This document shows, piece after piece, positions 1 through 7,698 of a stretch of 54,288 nucleotides of DNA. Position 1 is the stretch's first letter. The number at the start of each line of letters is the position of its first letter. Below the pieces are notes generated by a model. The model saw only the letters and a program-made list of their open reading frames with translations. It did not search any database and had not been told where the DNA came from. A program made the translations under genes and the position numbers. Source of the DNA: CBDUMN01 sp965368335 (GTDB lineage: Bacteria > Pseudomonadota > Alphaproteobacteria > Rhodospirillales > JAPHRK01); NCBI GenBank assembly GCA_965368335.1, contig CBDUMN010000012.1, forward strand, positions 1 through 54,288, written 5' to 3'.

Positions 1-122
1 CTTTTCGTTTGCCGGTTGAACTTCAGCCCTTAATACCCAATACTTTTTAGAATACGCATGAACCAACCACTCACCTACAAACACCTATTTACGAATCTGC
101 GACAAACGACAGGAGAGTGACT

Positions 123-545
123 ATGATCGGTAAATTGACGGCAGCGGCACTGACAATAGCCGGAGCCATCGCCTTCCTGACATCTCCATCCTATGCCCAG
201 GGTGAACGCGAAAAAATCTGCGCTGAAGCTTGGGATCGATACAAAACTCTTGAACTGGAAGCCGATTATAAGGCGCAGCCCGGTGAGGCCGTCGTCCTTC
301 AGTACAAGTATAATTTCTGTCCCATGACCCTCACGGTCAAAAAGGGAACAACCGTCCGCTGGATCAACGTCGACAAACGGACCAGTCACAGCGTCTGGCT
401 GAAGGAAAAAGGGGATAAGGAGTCCCCGCGTTTCTTCCCCGATGAATCCTGGATTTATGTCGCCGACGAGTCCGGAAAGTTCCCCTACCTCTGCGGTCCA
501 CACTGGAATCAAGAAGGGATGGTCGGCACACTGATTGTCGAATAA
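123..545 (+). CDS. Exported cupredoxin (type 1 copper protein)
   Basis: Small periplasmic copper electron carrier of about 140 residues. An N-terminal signal peptide (about residues 1-26, ending in SYAQ) is followed by a plastocyanin-like fold. Candidate type 1 copper ligands are His89 in the SHSVW stretch, Cys124 and His127 in LCGPH, and Met133. The Cys-x2-His spacing is plastocyanin-like, but the His-Met gap has five residues rather than the four usual in plastocyanin or pseudoazurin. I prefer the ATG at 123 over the GTG at 117 because AGGAG at 111-115 lies seven bases before the ATG and only one before the GTG. It stands alone on the plus strand beside a minus-strand NO-reductase-like cluster whose subunit II has a CuA site, so it could be the donor to that enzyme; this is inference. 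Nitrosocyanin-like function cannot be excluded. Confidence 0.8.
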   Translation: MIGKLTAAALTIAGAIAFLTSPSYAQGEREKICAEAWDRYKTLELEADYKAQPGEAVVLQYKYNFCPMTLTVKKGTTVRWINVDKRTSHSVWLKEKGDKESPRFFPDESWIYVADESGKFPYLCGPHWNQEGMVGTLIVE

Positions 546-548
546 CTC

Positions 549-583
549 AAAAAAGGTCGCTGGCAAAGCGGCCTTTTTTTATA
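549..583. terminator. Bidirectional intrinsic terminator
   Basis: A-tract, stem GGTCGC / GCGGCC with a short TGGCAAA loop, then a run of seven T. The flanking A and T tracts let it serve both the cupredoxin gene and the convergent Crp/Fnr gene pair. Confidence 0.8.
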
Positions 584-584
584 G

Positions 585-1286
585 CTACTCTTCCCCACAG
601 AACACCCTAAGGGTGCCGATATCCTCGATATCCACATCGCGGCGCTGACAGATTACACCGATCTCACGTAGGCGCGCCATGGCTCTTGAAAGACTTTCCG
701 GCTTCATACCCACACGGCTTGCAATCAGGGTTTTATCAAAAGGAAGCTTAACGTGTGCGCTACCTTTTTCCGCATCGGTAAGAGATAAAAGAAAGCTCCC
801 TAGTCGTTGTCCCGGAGATTTCAGTTTCAGCTCTGAAATCTGGCGCAACAATCGGCGATGACGTCGCGTTAAGGTGGCCAAAATCTTAAATGTCAGGTTT
901 GGGTTTTCCTGCAATTCCCGGAAAAAAGGTTCACTGCTGACCTGCACCAAGCGAGAGGTTTCTACAATTTCCGCATTTACCGGGAAACGACCAGAGGCAA
1001 ACATCGCCGCCTCGGCAAAAGTATGCATAGGCTCAATGACCTCGACGACCCCCTGGTCGCCGTTTTCCATGGCCGTAAACAATTTAACCTTGCCTTCCAG
1101 CACCACGAAAAAACGGTCGGCCTTATCTCCCTGACTAAACAGCAAGGTATTTCGCGGCAGGCGCCGAACCGTCGCATTCGTCATCAACCGCGCCACTTCC
1201 TTTTTAGAAAGTTCGGCAAAAGACGGCGCTTGGCGCACCAACTCCAAATCATCCTGTCCGATAAGTTTAGTTGCTACTTGATCCAT
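585..1286 (-). CDS. DNR-like Crp/Fnr family transcription regulator (copy 1)
   Basis: Crp/Fnr regulator of about 233 residues: an N-terminal cyclic-nucleotide-type beta-roll, a long dimerisation helix and a C-terminal winged helix-turn-helix (ASRVGMKPESLSRAMARLRE). The sensor domain carries EVIEPMHTFAEAAMF, which resembles the heme-containing NO sensor DNR of Pseudomonas (EVTNERNTFAEAMMF). The Cys cluster needed for an FNR-type [4Fe-4S] centre is absent. I place the start at the ATG at 1286, two bases after the stop of the upstream paralogue; the longer frame to 1313 would overlap that gene. Together with its neighbour it forms a tandem regulator operon next to a nitric-oxide-reductase-type cluster. 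Inference: it senses NO or related nitrogen oxides and acts on the TTGAC-N4-GTCAA boxes nearby. Confidence 0.82.
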   Translation of the reverse strand: MDQVATKLIGQDDLELVRQAPSFAELSKKEVARLMTNATVRRLPRNTLLFSQGDKADRFFVVLEGKVKLFTAMENGDQGVVEVIEPMHTFAEAAMFASGRFPVNAEIVETSRLVQVSSEPFFRELQENPNLTFKILATLTRRHRRLLRQISELKLKSPGQRLGSFLLSLTDAEKGSAHVKLPFDKTLIASRVGMKPESLSRAMARLREIGVICQRRDVDIEDIGTLRVFCGEE

Positions 1287-1288
1287 GG

Positions 1289-2023
1289 CTATAACCCATC
1301 GGCCTCCTGGCAAAATTCCCGTAACCGATCAACGTCACTGATATGAAGTATGTCGTGCTCACCCGTGACGCCAATTTCACGCAGCTTACCAAGCGCACGA
1401 GAGAGACTTTCGGGCTTCATGCCGAGACGGTTAGCCAGGAGCTTCTTATCATAAGGCAAAGTTACATCCGCCTCGCCTTCTTCAACTTCAGTCAGAGAAA
1501 GCAAAAAACTGCCAAGTCGCTGACCGGTGGTCTTGAGCTTCAGCTCACCAACCTGACGAACTAAAAATCTCAGATGGGCCGACATGCTGGCCATCATGGA
1601 CTTAACCAAAGTGAAATTGCTGCCCAGCTGTTTCAGGAAGGGCTCCGCCGGAACCACGACAAAGCGGGCGTTTTCAATCACCTTTGCGCCATGCTGAAAA
1701 TGCCCGCGATCAAAAATCGAAGCGACGCCAAAGGCTTCCCCGGCTCCCACCAAATCGATCGTGCTTTCTTTGTGCTTGGACGATTCCACATACAGGTCGA
1801 TCCGACCATTAAGCAGAAAATAGAACCGATCAGCCTGATCGCCCGGACGAAAAAGGACCTCATCCCGTTCCCGGGACTCCACCTGGGCGAAAGAAAACAG
1901 ATCGGTCAACTCTTCGCGAGGCATTCCGCGGAAAAGCACTGCCTGACGGATTTGTTCGAGGATTTCCGGTGAAATCCCTTTGTTTTCACCGGACCCCGCA
2001 GCCTCGTTACTCGATGCGGACAC
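1289..2023 (-). CDS. DNR-like Crp/Fnr family transcription regulator (copy 2)
   Basis: Paralogue of the next gene downstream, 244 residues with the same architecture: cyclic-nucleotide-type beta-roll, dimer helix, HTH (ANRLGMKPESLSRALGKLRE). The recognition helix core MKPESLSRA is identical in both copies, so both probably read the same DNA site. The sensor halves differ (here LVGAGEAFGVASIF), suggesting different signals or heterodimers. FNR-type cysteines are absent. It is the first gene of a two-gene operon whose upstream region holds a TTGAC-N4-GTCAA palindrome, so autoregulation is likely. The family is certain; the NO-sensing role is inferred from context. Confidence 0.8.
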   Translation of the reverse strand: MSASSNEAAGSGENKGISPEILEQIRQAVLFRGMPREELTDLFSFAQVESRERDEVLFRPGDQADRFYFLLNGRIDLYVESSKHKESTIDLVGAGEAFGVASIFDRGHFQHGAKVIENARFVVVPAEPFLKQLGSNFTLVKSMMASMSAHLRFLVRQVGELKLKTTGQRLGSFLLSLTEVEEGEADVTLPYDKKLLANRLGMKPESLSRALGKLREIGVTGEHDILHISDVDRLREFCQEADGL

Positions 2024-2054
2024 GCTTATACCCTTACCTAAGTATGTTTCGTTC

Positions 2055-2066
2055 TTGATCGATCAA
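2055..2066. promoter_or_regulatory. 12-bp perfect palindrome upstream of the Crp/Fnr operon
   Basis: TTGATCGATCAA is a perfect palindrome with FNR-like half-sites (TTGAT / ATCAA), but the half-sites are 2 bases apart instead of the 4 needed for an FNR/DNR dimer. It may be a degenerate or alternative operator. Function is unproven. Confidence 0.3.
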
Positions 2067-2081
2067 AGACTTGCTAAAAGC

Positions 2082-2095
2082 TTGACCAAGGTCAA
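2082..2095. promoter_or_regulatory. DNR/FNR-type box upstream of the Crp/Fnr operon
   Basis: TTGACCAAGGTCAA has half-sites TTGAC and GTCAA separated by four bases, the spacing used by FNR/DNR/NnrR regulators. The symmetry extends one base further on each side (CTTGACC / GGTCAAG). It lies about 60-70 bases before the start of the first regulator gene, consistent with autoregulation. Confidence 0.65.
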
Positions 2096-2107
2096 GAAAT
2101 ATAAGCG

Positions 2108-2680
2108 TCAAAATACTTCGAAGCTACCGTTTTCCTCATCAAAAACGATGACGTGGTTTTGTCCTGGTTCCAGAACGACTTTATCCGTGCGGGCATAGTC
2201 GAAACCTTCGGTACGGGCCGAATCGCGCATCTTAACTTCAATTTCATGCGGACCGGCGGGAACCGTGGTGCGGTGATAGAAAATCGATTTCCCATCCTTG
2301 GAAAGTCCCCCAGGATCTTTGGTTTGCTCGAAAATAGGCTTTCCATCGAGAGTGATTTTTAACGTCACCGGCAACCGCTCTCGGGAACAGAGGGTGGAGC
2401 GAACCCGCTCTTTGGCGGTCATTCCCTTCATCTGCTCCTTGGTCAGCTTGCCACACTGGTCCTTCCGCTCACCAGGATGGCTAAAGCTCACCTTGATCAC
2501 CGCTTCGTTGGCGGCAATGGGGTAATAGACGGGGCGGTGCGACAAATAACCGATCATCGCCATGGTCAGAGCGGCGAAAACCGCTTGAACAAGGTACCGG
2601 CGAATTATCACAGACTTTGGGATTTGATCCTTAATACCCTTGGGGAAGTACTTATCGGCCTCAATCTTATGGACGTCCAT
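2108..2680 (-). CDS. Membrane-anchored protein of unknown function in the NO-reductase-type cluster
   Basis: I do not recognise this 190-residue protein. One transmembrane helix (about residues 29-46, before LSHRPVYYP) anchors a C-terminal domain of about 140 residues that is probably periplasmic. That domain contains HPGERKDQCGKL, a second Cys in STLCSRER, and beta-rich stretches (PVTLKITLDGKPIF, VPAGPHEIEVKMRD) that suggest an Ig-like fold. It starts 12 bases after the stop of the cytochrome b-ferredoxin fusion gene, with a strong GGGGAGG ribosome site, so the two are almost certainly one operon. No heme-binding CXXCH is present. Inference: an accessory or assembly subunit of the fusion protein. 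Confidence 0.7.
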   Translation of the reverse strand: MDVHKIEADKYFPKGIKDQIPKSVIIRRYLVQAVFAALTMAMIGYLSHRPVYYPIAANEAVIKVSFSHPGERKDQCGKLTKEQMKGMTAKERVRSTLCSRERLPVTLKITLDGKPIFEQTKDPGGLSKDGKSIFYHRTTVPAGPHEIEVKMRDSARTEGFDYARTDKVVLEPGQNHVIVFDEENGSFEVF

Positions 2681-2692
2681 TTCGCCCTCCCC

Positions 2693-4294
2693 TTATTCGC
2701 CAGCCGCCGGAGCGGATTCAGCCTTGGCGGCTTTTTCCACTTTGCTTTCGGCTTCTCTGGCAGCCTCAGCCGCCTTAAATTCTTTTAAACTACGCTTGAA
2801 CTCTTCCAGGTTCTGAGCCGTCCGGTTTTTATCCGTCGGCGCCGCCCAGGCGACCCGGACCTGCTCACGCGCAATACGCGGCCGCAAATAGGGGTCGCGG
2901 TAGCCGGTAAGACGCTCCTCGGTCCAAACGACCCCAAGGCGGTGGAAACAATCCCCTTTACGGCAACCTCGAAGGAAGACCCCGTCGATACCGCAACGGT
3001 TAAGCGCGTACTCGATAAACGACGGCGGAATTTGACCGATGCAAATAGCCCCGACAACACCCACCTCATCGCTTTCGTAGCTTTCAGAATCCCAACTGAA
3101 ATCGCAACCGAAGACCATCACTTTGGTTTCCCCGGTCAAACGCTCAGCTTCACTCAGCATTTTGCGACGCAGGGCCGTCAGGGCGATGTCCTCAACATCA
3201 ATCCCAGTCACCAGTTCTTCAGTCTTACGGTAAGGAGTCGAAGCTGGGCAGGAACCGGTGCAAATAGCACAACCGGTACAGAAGCTGTCTTTGACCACGG
3301 CCTCCAGATCGTAACGACTTTCCGGATCGGTCCGTTTCTGCATATTGATCGCGCCGAAAGGGCAATCCTCAAAGCAACGACCGCAGCCATTACAATTCGG
3401 CAAATCGACGACAGCCACCGCATGTGGTTTCCGTGGGATGATCCAAGGCAACGCAGCAATCACCCCGGAGAGGCCCACAGCGAGAACCCACAAAGTACCG
3501 GCGCCTAACATATCAAGAATCGGGTATCCGGCCATATAGAACCAGTCGAGCCCGACGGCCATTGGAACCCTGCTCAAATCAGCCGGCGGATGACTGGAAA
3601 CGGGGAAGATCACCGCAAGCAAGAAAATGATCAGGAACGCCCCAAGCGCTACCGGGCGTGGCGGCGTGGTTTCCGCATGGTTGAGCCTGAGAAGATGAAT
3701 CCACATCAGGAACAGAAGCCCGATAGGAACGAAAATATGCATGAAGATCAGCAGGGTAAAGAAACGGTCTCCCAAGCTGCCAGCCTTCAGGAAGTTGTTG
3801 GCGATCGGCTCGGAGAAAATCCCTAGCCAATCAAGCCACTCGAAGGAAGCGATGGCCATATATTGGGCCAGTTCATCCCAAACCAACCAGTAGCCGGTAA
3901 TGCCCGAGGTGAGCAGCATCCAGATCAGCGGCACCCCGGTGAACCAAGCAAACCAGCGAACCCCATGATAGCGGTCGAGCAGGAACTCACGCCCCATATG
4001 GACCACCATGAAAATCACCATGGCGTCCGATGCGTATCTATGCATGGAGCGCATGATACCGGCGTGCCACCAATGATCGTTGGTCAACCACTCAATTGAG
4101 GGGTGGACATTATTCACCCCGGTATCGAACAGAACGTAGATATAGATTCCACTAAACGCAACGATCCAATAGAAGAACCAAGTCAGCGCCCCCAAGTGGT
4201 AGATGGGGTTGTACCGCTGACCGAAGATGAAGTCGAAAATCCCCTCCAACCACAGGATGGGAATTCGCATTCCGCGCTTAATGGAAGTCAACAA
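2693..4294 (-). CDS. Cytochrome b - 2[4Fe-4S] ferredoxin - MvhD-like fusion protein
   Basis: A 533-residue three-part redox protein. Residues 1-290 form a cytochrome b/b6-like membrane domain with His pairs His85/His99 and His186/His200, each 13 residues apart as in bis-heme cytochrome b. Residues 300-350 hold two ferredoxin motifs (Cys301, 304, 307, 311 and Cys339, 342, 345, 349). Residues 390-460 match the MvhD / hydrogenase iron-sulfur subunit family, with Cys397, 418, 434, 444 and 449. The tail is Ala/Glu/Lys-rich. The start is TTG with GAGGA about 7 bases upstream; the next ATG (residue 9) would remove part of the N-terminus. A DNR-type box lies upstream. Inferred role: passing electrons between a soluble donor and the quinone pool, or towards the neighbouring heme-copper enzyme. 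Confidence 0.85.
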   Translation of the reverse strand: MLTSIKRGMRIPILWLEGIFDFIFGQRYNPIYHLGALTWFFYWIVAFSGIYIYVLFDTGVNNVHPSIEWLTNDHWWHAGIMRSMHRYASDAMVIFMVVHMGREFLLDRYHGVRWFAWFTGVPLIWMLLTSGITGYWLVWDELAQYMAIASFEWLDWLGIFSEPIANNFLKAGSLGDRFFTLLIFMHIFVPIGLLFLMWIHLLRLNHAETTPPRPVALGAFLIIFLLAVIFPVSSHPPADLSRVPMAVGLDWFYMAGYPILDMLGAGTLWVLAVGLSGVIAALPWIIPRKPHAVAVVDLPNCNGCGRCFEDCPFGAINMQKRTDPESRYDLEAVVKDSFCTGCAICTGSCPASTPYRKTEELVTGIDVEDIALTALRRKMLSEAERLTGETKVMVFGCDFSWDSESYESDEVGVVGAICIGQIPPSFIEYALNRCGIDGVFLRGCRKGDCFHRLGVVWTEERLTGYRDPYLRPRIAREQVRVAWAAPTDKNRTAQNLEEFKRSLKEFKAAEAAREAESKVEKAAKAESAPAAGE

Positions 4295-4354
4295 ACTGCT
4301 ATCCTCACTACGACGGGCGCTCGCCCGGCTCCCGGAACATCAAAATTTAGACTT

Positions 4355-4360
4355 TCTATA
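4355..4360 (-). promoter_or_regulatory. Candidate -10 element of the fusion-gene promoter
   Basis: On the minus strand this reads TATAGA. If used as a -10, transcription would start near 4349, which puts the centre of the DNR-type box at 4383-4396 close to -41, the classic activating position for FNR/CRP family proteins. Confidence 0.45.
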
Positions 4361-4382
4361 GGTCCGGGTCATTTCCCACACC

Positions 4383-4396
4383 TTGACCATAGTCAA
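4383..4396. promoter_or_regulatory. DNR/FNR-type box upstream of the cytochrome b fusion gene
   Basis: TTGACCATAGTCAA is a TTGAC-N4-GTCAA palindrome in the gap between the SCO gene and the fusion gene; it touches the SCO stop codon. A -10-like TATAGA lies downstream at matching distance. Presumed target of one or both DNR-like regulators. Confidence 0.65.
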
Positions 4397-5289
4397 CCGG
4401 CGTTTTGCATGTTACCCCGCTTGGCCTCCCGCCGCCGCCGCCAAGCCGTACTGATTACGATCCAAATGGGCACCATCATCACAGTCGCACCGGCGAACAT
4501 ACTGACAAATATGGAATAATCGAATTCATACTTGTCGGCCTGCACGTTATAAGTCGTACAGAAAAGCCTTAACCGGTTCCAAAACCCTTCCGGCGTAAAA
4601 TAGGATTTTTCAGTGTGGAAAATCACATCCTTCAGGGGTTCAATGACATGGGGAATATCAAACTTGTCACCATAGACCTGACGGTAGACCACTTGACTGT
4701 CATTAACGACCGTCACCTGAGATAAATGATCAAATCCCCTGGGCGACCGGAAGAACATAAAGCCAAGATCGTCCGACGCCTGCGCAATAGAGATCAGGTC
4801 GCCACTTAAGAAACGCCAATTTCCAGTTCCCGCCCCTTCCCGATTGGCAAAAATCTTCAACCGGCTGGGCGTATCGAAGCGAGTGTCGAAACCGATAGTC
4901 AACACCTCGAACTTATCTTCACCAAATATCCGTCGCGCCTCATCAACGGCATGATTGAGGCTTGTCGTAATGGTTGGGCAGACATCGGCGCACTGGGTAT
5001 AGATAAAGCTAACGATCATAGGTTTACCGGCAAAATCGGAAAACCGCACTTTATTGCCGTTGTGATCGGTAAACTCAGCATCGCGAATTTGCCGACCGAT
5101 CACCCCTTGGCTGAACTGAATAGCCTCATGCTCCTCCATTTTTTTAGCCTCGGGAGGCCAGGAGCGCTTTTTGGCGAGCGCCTCGATTTCCGCACGCGGC
5201 ACGGGCGGCGCCGCGACGAGTTCAGAAGCGGAAAAGGCCGTGATGCAAAGCGCCAGGGCCATGACAATATATCGGGTACGTTTCATCAT
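4393..5289 (-). CDS. SCO1/SenC family copper chaperone
   Basis: Thioredoxin-fold copper protein of 298 residues that delivers copper to CuA sites of heme-copper enzymes. A signal peptide or anchor spans about residues 5-27. The copper-binding CxxxC is Cys100-x3-Cys104 (TQCADVCP) and the third ligand is His188 (FDHLSQ). It differs from most SCO proteins in having an extra C-terminal transmembrane helix (about residues 262-283) followed by a basic tail. It lies between the heme-copper enzyme operon and the cytochrome b fusion gene. SCO/SenC genes also accompany norSY in ammonia oxidisers (established knowledge). A terminator separates it from the upstream oxidase-like operon, so it has its own transcript. 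Confidence 0.9.
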   Translation of the reverse strand: MMKRTRYIVMALALCITAFSASELVAAPPVPRAEIEALAKKRSWPPEAKKMEEHEAIQFSQGVIGRQIRDAEFTDHNGNKVRFSDFAGKPMIVSFIYTQCADVCPTITTSLNHAVDEARRIFGEDKFEVLTIGFDTRFDTPSRLKIFANREGAGTGNWRFLSGDLISIAQASDDLGFMFFRSPRGFDHLSQVTVVNDSQVVYRQVYGDKFDIPHVIEPLKDVIFHTEKSYFTPEGFWNRLRLFCTTYNVQADKYEFDYSIFVSMFAGATVMMVPIWIVISTAWRRRREAKRGNMQNAG

Positions 5290-5363
5290 GGCCCGGATAT
5301 TACCCTCAAGTTTCCTAGCCTGTCATGTCTTCGGTCAATTTGAAGCGTTCAAATCGACAAAAG

Positions 5364-5400
5364 AAAAACGCCGCCCCGAAATAGGGACGGCGTTTTTAAA
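5364..5400 (-). terminator. Intrinsic terminator of the heme-copper enzyme operon
   Basis: AAAAACGCCG and CGGCGTTTTT form the outer arms, with CCCC / GGGA inner pairing. On the minus strand the stem ends in a T run, just after the subunit I gene. Confidence 0.8.
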
Positions 5401-5461
5401 TACTCTTGCGAGCTTTGGTAACCGGGCGACGGGAGGGCCAACCGCCCGGCGCTCTAGTCCC

Positions 5462-7135
5462 CTAGCTGAGGATCCAGATTTCCGACAGATACTTCCAGTT
5501 CACGAAGTAGTAGAGAACGAAGCTCGTCAGGAAAACCAGAGCCAGCACGAAGGTACCCGGAACGGCCAGACCGCCGCCATGACCGTGGCCCTGAATGGCC
5601 TCAGCCTGCGGAGCAGCCGGAAGCTCGGCCGGAGCGGCTTTCTTCTTACCAATGATGGTGAAGACCATCTGCAGGCAGAAGAGTGCACCGGCGACCGAAG
5701 CGATGATGGCGGAGATGCCGTTCAAAGCCATCAGCAAGTGAGCTGCGGCCGGATAATCGTAGCTGAGCATCGACTCAGAGAAGGTCATATCCCAATGACG
5801 ACGGGATACACCAAGCGTACCGGCGCCCATCTGGAACAGGGCGATGCCGGAAATGCCGAGACCGAAGAGGTACGGCTGGAACTTGGCAAGACCAGGCGCC
5901 CAGAGTTCACGCTGCCACAAGGTGGGAACCAACCAATATGAGATACCCATGAAGGCAAGCGTCGTACCGCCGGCAACCGTCGCGTGGAAGTGACCAGGAA
6001 CGTAGATCGTGTTATGCATGATCAGGTTCAGCTGTTCGGTACCGAGCACAACACCGGAAATGCCGCCCAGGAAGCCGAAGATGATGATCGAGAGGAACAC
6101 GCCGGAGAAAGCCGGATGACCCCACGGACACTTCCGCAGCCACTCGAACAGCCCCTTCGTATAACCTTTGCGGCGCTGAGCCAGTTCGATAGCGCCCGGA
6201 ACGGTAAGACCGTGGACCATGGAACCGAAGACCGCAAGGTAGAAGGCGTAGGAGGTGTTGAAAATCTTGTATTCTGCACCGAGGCCCGGCTCCACCAGAA
6301 GGTGGTGAGCGGAAGCCAGCTGCAGGAACAGGATGTACATCAGGAACGCCGTACGGCAAACCTTCTCGGAGATCGGACGTGCGCCGAACAGAACTGCAGC
6401 GCCGGCGTACCAGCAAGCCACCTGAGCGGAAACGTTGATCTGCTGCGAGGAGTGCCCCATGCCCCACCAAATAACTTTATAGAGCAGAGAGTCGACGTAA
6501 GGGATGAAGCCCAAGGACCAAGCCAGGGTCGGGATCAGGATGACCGCGCCCGAAGCAATGGTGTAGACCGCAATAATCGCCGCGACCATGGCGCCGAAGG
6601 TCACCAGCGGAATCGAGCCTTCGTAGGTGTTCTCCCTCTTCGCGATTACCAAGGTACCGAAGAAGATGAAACATACGATCAGCGCGCCGACGGCGAACAG
6701 GATCAGAGCCAGGTAGAACAGCGGATCGGCCTTCAGCGGAACGTACGAGGTGAACATCACACTCGATTCACCCATCAGAACGACCACGTTGCCAAGAATG
6801 GCGCCGCCCAACATCAGCCAATAGGCGAACCAACCGATTTTCGGTGTCGCCACACGGCACTGCAAGAGCACCGAAGAGCAGAAGTAGAGAAGGGCCATTT
6901 CAAAGAAGATGATCCAGACCAACAGAATGTCCACACCGTGGGCGGTCAGCGCCAGGTAGAACAGGTCGGCCGGAAGCAGGTGAACCGAAGGCCAGCGGGT
7001 AAGACCAACGAGCAGACCGAAGAAACCGCCGATAAGCAGGAAAACGACGCCGGTGACGGCGTTCCACTTGATCAGCTTTTCAGCATCCAGGTTGATTTTA
7101 AAGCCGGTTTCGGGGCAGGTGCGAAAGTCAGACAT
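5462..7135 (-). CDS. Heme-copper subunit I, nitric oxide reductase type (eNOR/sNOR-like)
   Basis: Catalytic subunit of 557 residues with about 12-13 transmembrane helices. The canonical ligands are visible: His66 (LTAHGVDI), CuB ligand His228, the His277-His278 pair (ASAHHLL), and His382 and His384 (VPGHFHATV). The stretch that reads HPEVY in oxidases is H-S-S-Q-Q here (228-232), so the cross-linked Tyr is replaced by Gln232. Loss of this Tyr is expected for NO reductases and not for O2-reducing oxidases. The WWxxHLWVEG signature of cNOR/qNOR is also absent, which leaves the divergent CuA-linked NOR families (eNOR, sNOR, gNOR). Clear GGGGAGG ribosome site; last gene of a three-gene operon. 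The NOR assignment is inference from the active site plus DNR-type regulation. A His/Gly-rich linker (QGHGHGGG) precedes the last helix. Confidence 0.82.
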   Translation of the reverse strand: MSDFRTCPETGFKINLDAEKLIKWNAVTGVVFLLIGGFFGLLVGLTRWPSVHLLPADLFYLALTAHGVDILLVWIIFFEMALLYFCSSVLLQCRVATPKIGWFAYWLMLGGAILGNVVVLMGESSVMFTSYVPLKADPLFYLALILFAVGALIVCFIFFGTLVIAKRENTYEGSIPLVTFGAMVAAIIAVYTIASGAVILIPTLAWSLGFIPYVDSLLYKVIWWGMGHSSQQINVSAQVACWYAGAAVLFGARPISEKVCRTAFLMYILFLQLASAHHLLVEPGLGAEYKIFNTSYAFYLAVFGSMVHGLTVPGAIELAQRRKGYTKGLFEWLRKCPWGHPAFSGVFLSIIIFGFLGGISGVVLGTEQLNLIMHNTIYVPGHFHATVAGGTTLAFMGISYWLVPTLWQRELWAPGLAKFQPYLFGLGISGIALFQMGAGTLGVSRRHWDMTFSESMLSYDYPAAAHLLMALNGISAIIASVAGALFCLQMVFTIIGKKKAAPAELPAAPQAEAIQGHGHGGGLAVPGTFVLALVFLTSFVLYYFVNWKYLSEIWILS

Positions 7136-7149
7136 CTATCAGCCTCCCC

Positions 7150-7683
7150 TTACTTCACGTAGAGCTTACCGAGCATGGTATGGTGCCCGATATCGCAATA
7201 TTCGTTACAGATAATGCCATATTCACCGGCATCAGTCGGCGTGGCGTTGAAGATCATCTCGTAATACGGATGAACTTGGATGTTGATGTTGGCCGGCTGA
7301 ATGGACAGACCATGCTGCACATCCATGGAAGAAAGATGGATGCGATAGTTCTGGCCTTTTTCCAGCTCAACGATCGGGTACCACTCGAACTGACGACCGA
7401 GGAGGTAGACGTCGCCACCCGCAGGCGGCTTGACGACCGGAATACCGGTATCGCCTTCTTCGCGGACCTTGTATTTCTCGACGAAGGCTTCGACCTTCGC
7501 TTCGTATGCCTCAGGAGTGACCTTGTAGGCTTCCGTCGACAGGTTCTGATTACCGACCAAGTGCCAGTAGGGCATCATGAAGAACATGATGATCGCCCAA
7601 ACCAGCGCGATGCCGATCCAGAGCGCTTCCGTGCGTTCGACGGGAGCGTTCCACCAATTACCCTTAATAGGTACGATTGCCAT
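7150..7683 (-). CDS. Heme-copper subunit II with intact CuA site
   Basis: Subunit of 177 residues with one transmembrane helix (about 20-38) and a periplasmic cupredoxin domain. The binuclear CuA ligands are all present: His124, Cys159, Glu161, Cys163, His167 and Met170 (motif CxExCxxxHxxM). It therefore accepts electrons from a soluble carrier such as cytochrome c or a cupredoxin, and passes them to the adjacent subunit I. The second helix of ordinary cytochrome oxidase subunit II is missing, as in ba3-type and NOR-linked subunits. The gene lies 14 bases before the subunit I start and after a 54-aa membrane subunit, so all three are cotranscribed. It would be annotated automatically as cytochrome c oxidase subunit II, which may mislead. 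Confidence 0.88.
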   Translation of the reverse strand: MAIVPIKGNWWNAPVERTEALWIGIALVWAIIMFFMMPYWHLVGNQNLSTEAYKVTPEAYEAKVEAFVEKYKVREEGDTGIPVVKPPAGGDVYLLGRQFEWYPIVELEKGQNYRIHLSSMDVQHGLSIQPANINIQVHPYYEMIFNATPTDAGEYGIICNEYCDIGHHTMLGKLYVK

Positions 7684-7698
7684 GGTGCTTAATCCCCC

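Noticed and set aside
5316..5335. Possible fourth DNR box upstream of the SCO gene (ATGTC-TTCG-GTCAA)
   Set aside because: The left half-site has two mismatches to TTGAC; too weak to call.
5984..7162. 392-codon plus-strand frame rich in Gln, Arg and Asp
   Set aside because: Antisense to heme-copper subunit I; hydrophilic composition is what antisense of a membrane protein gives.
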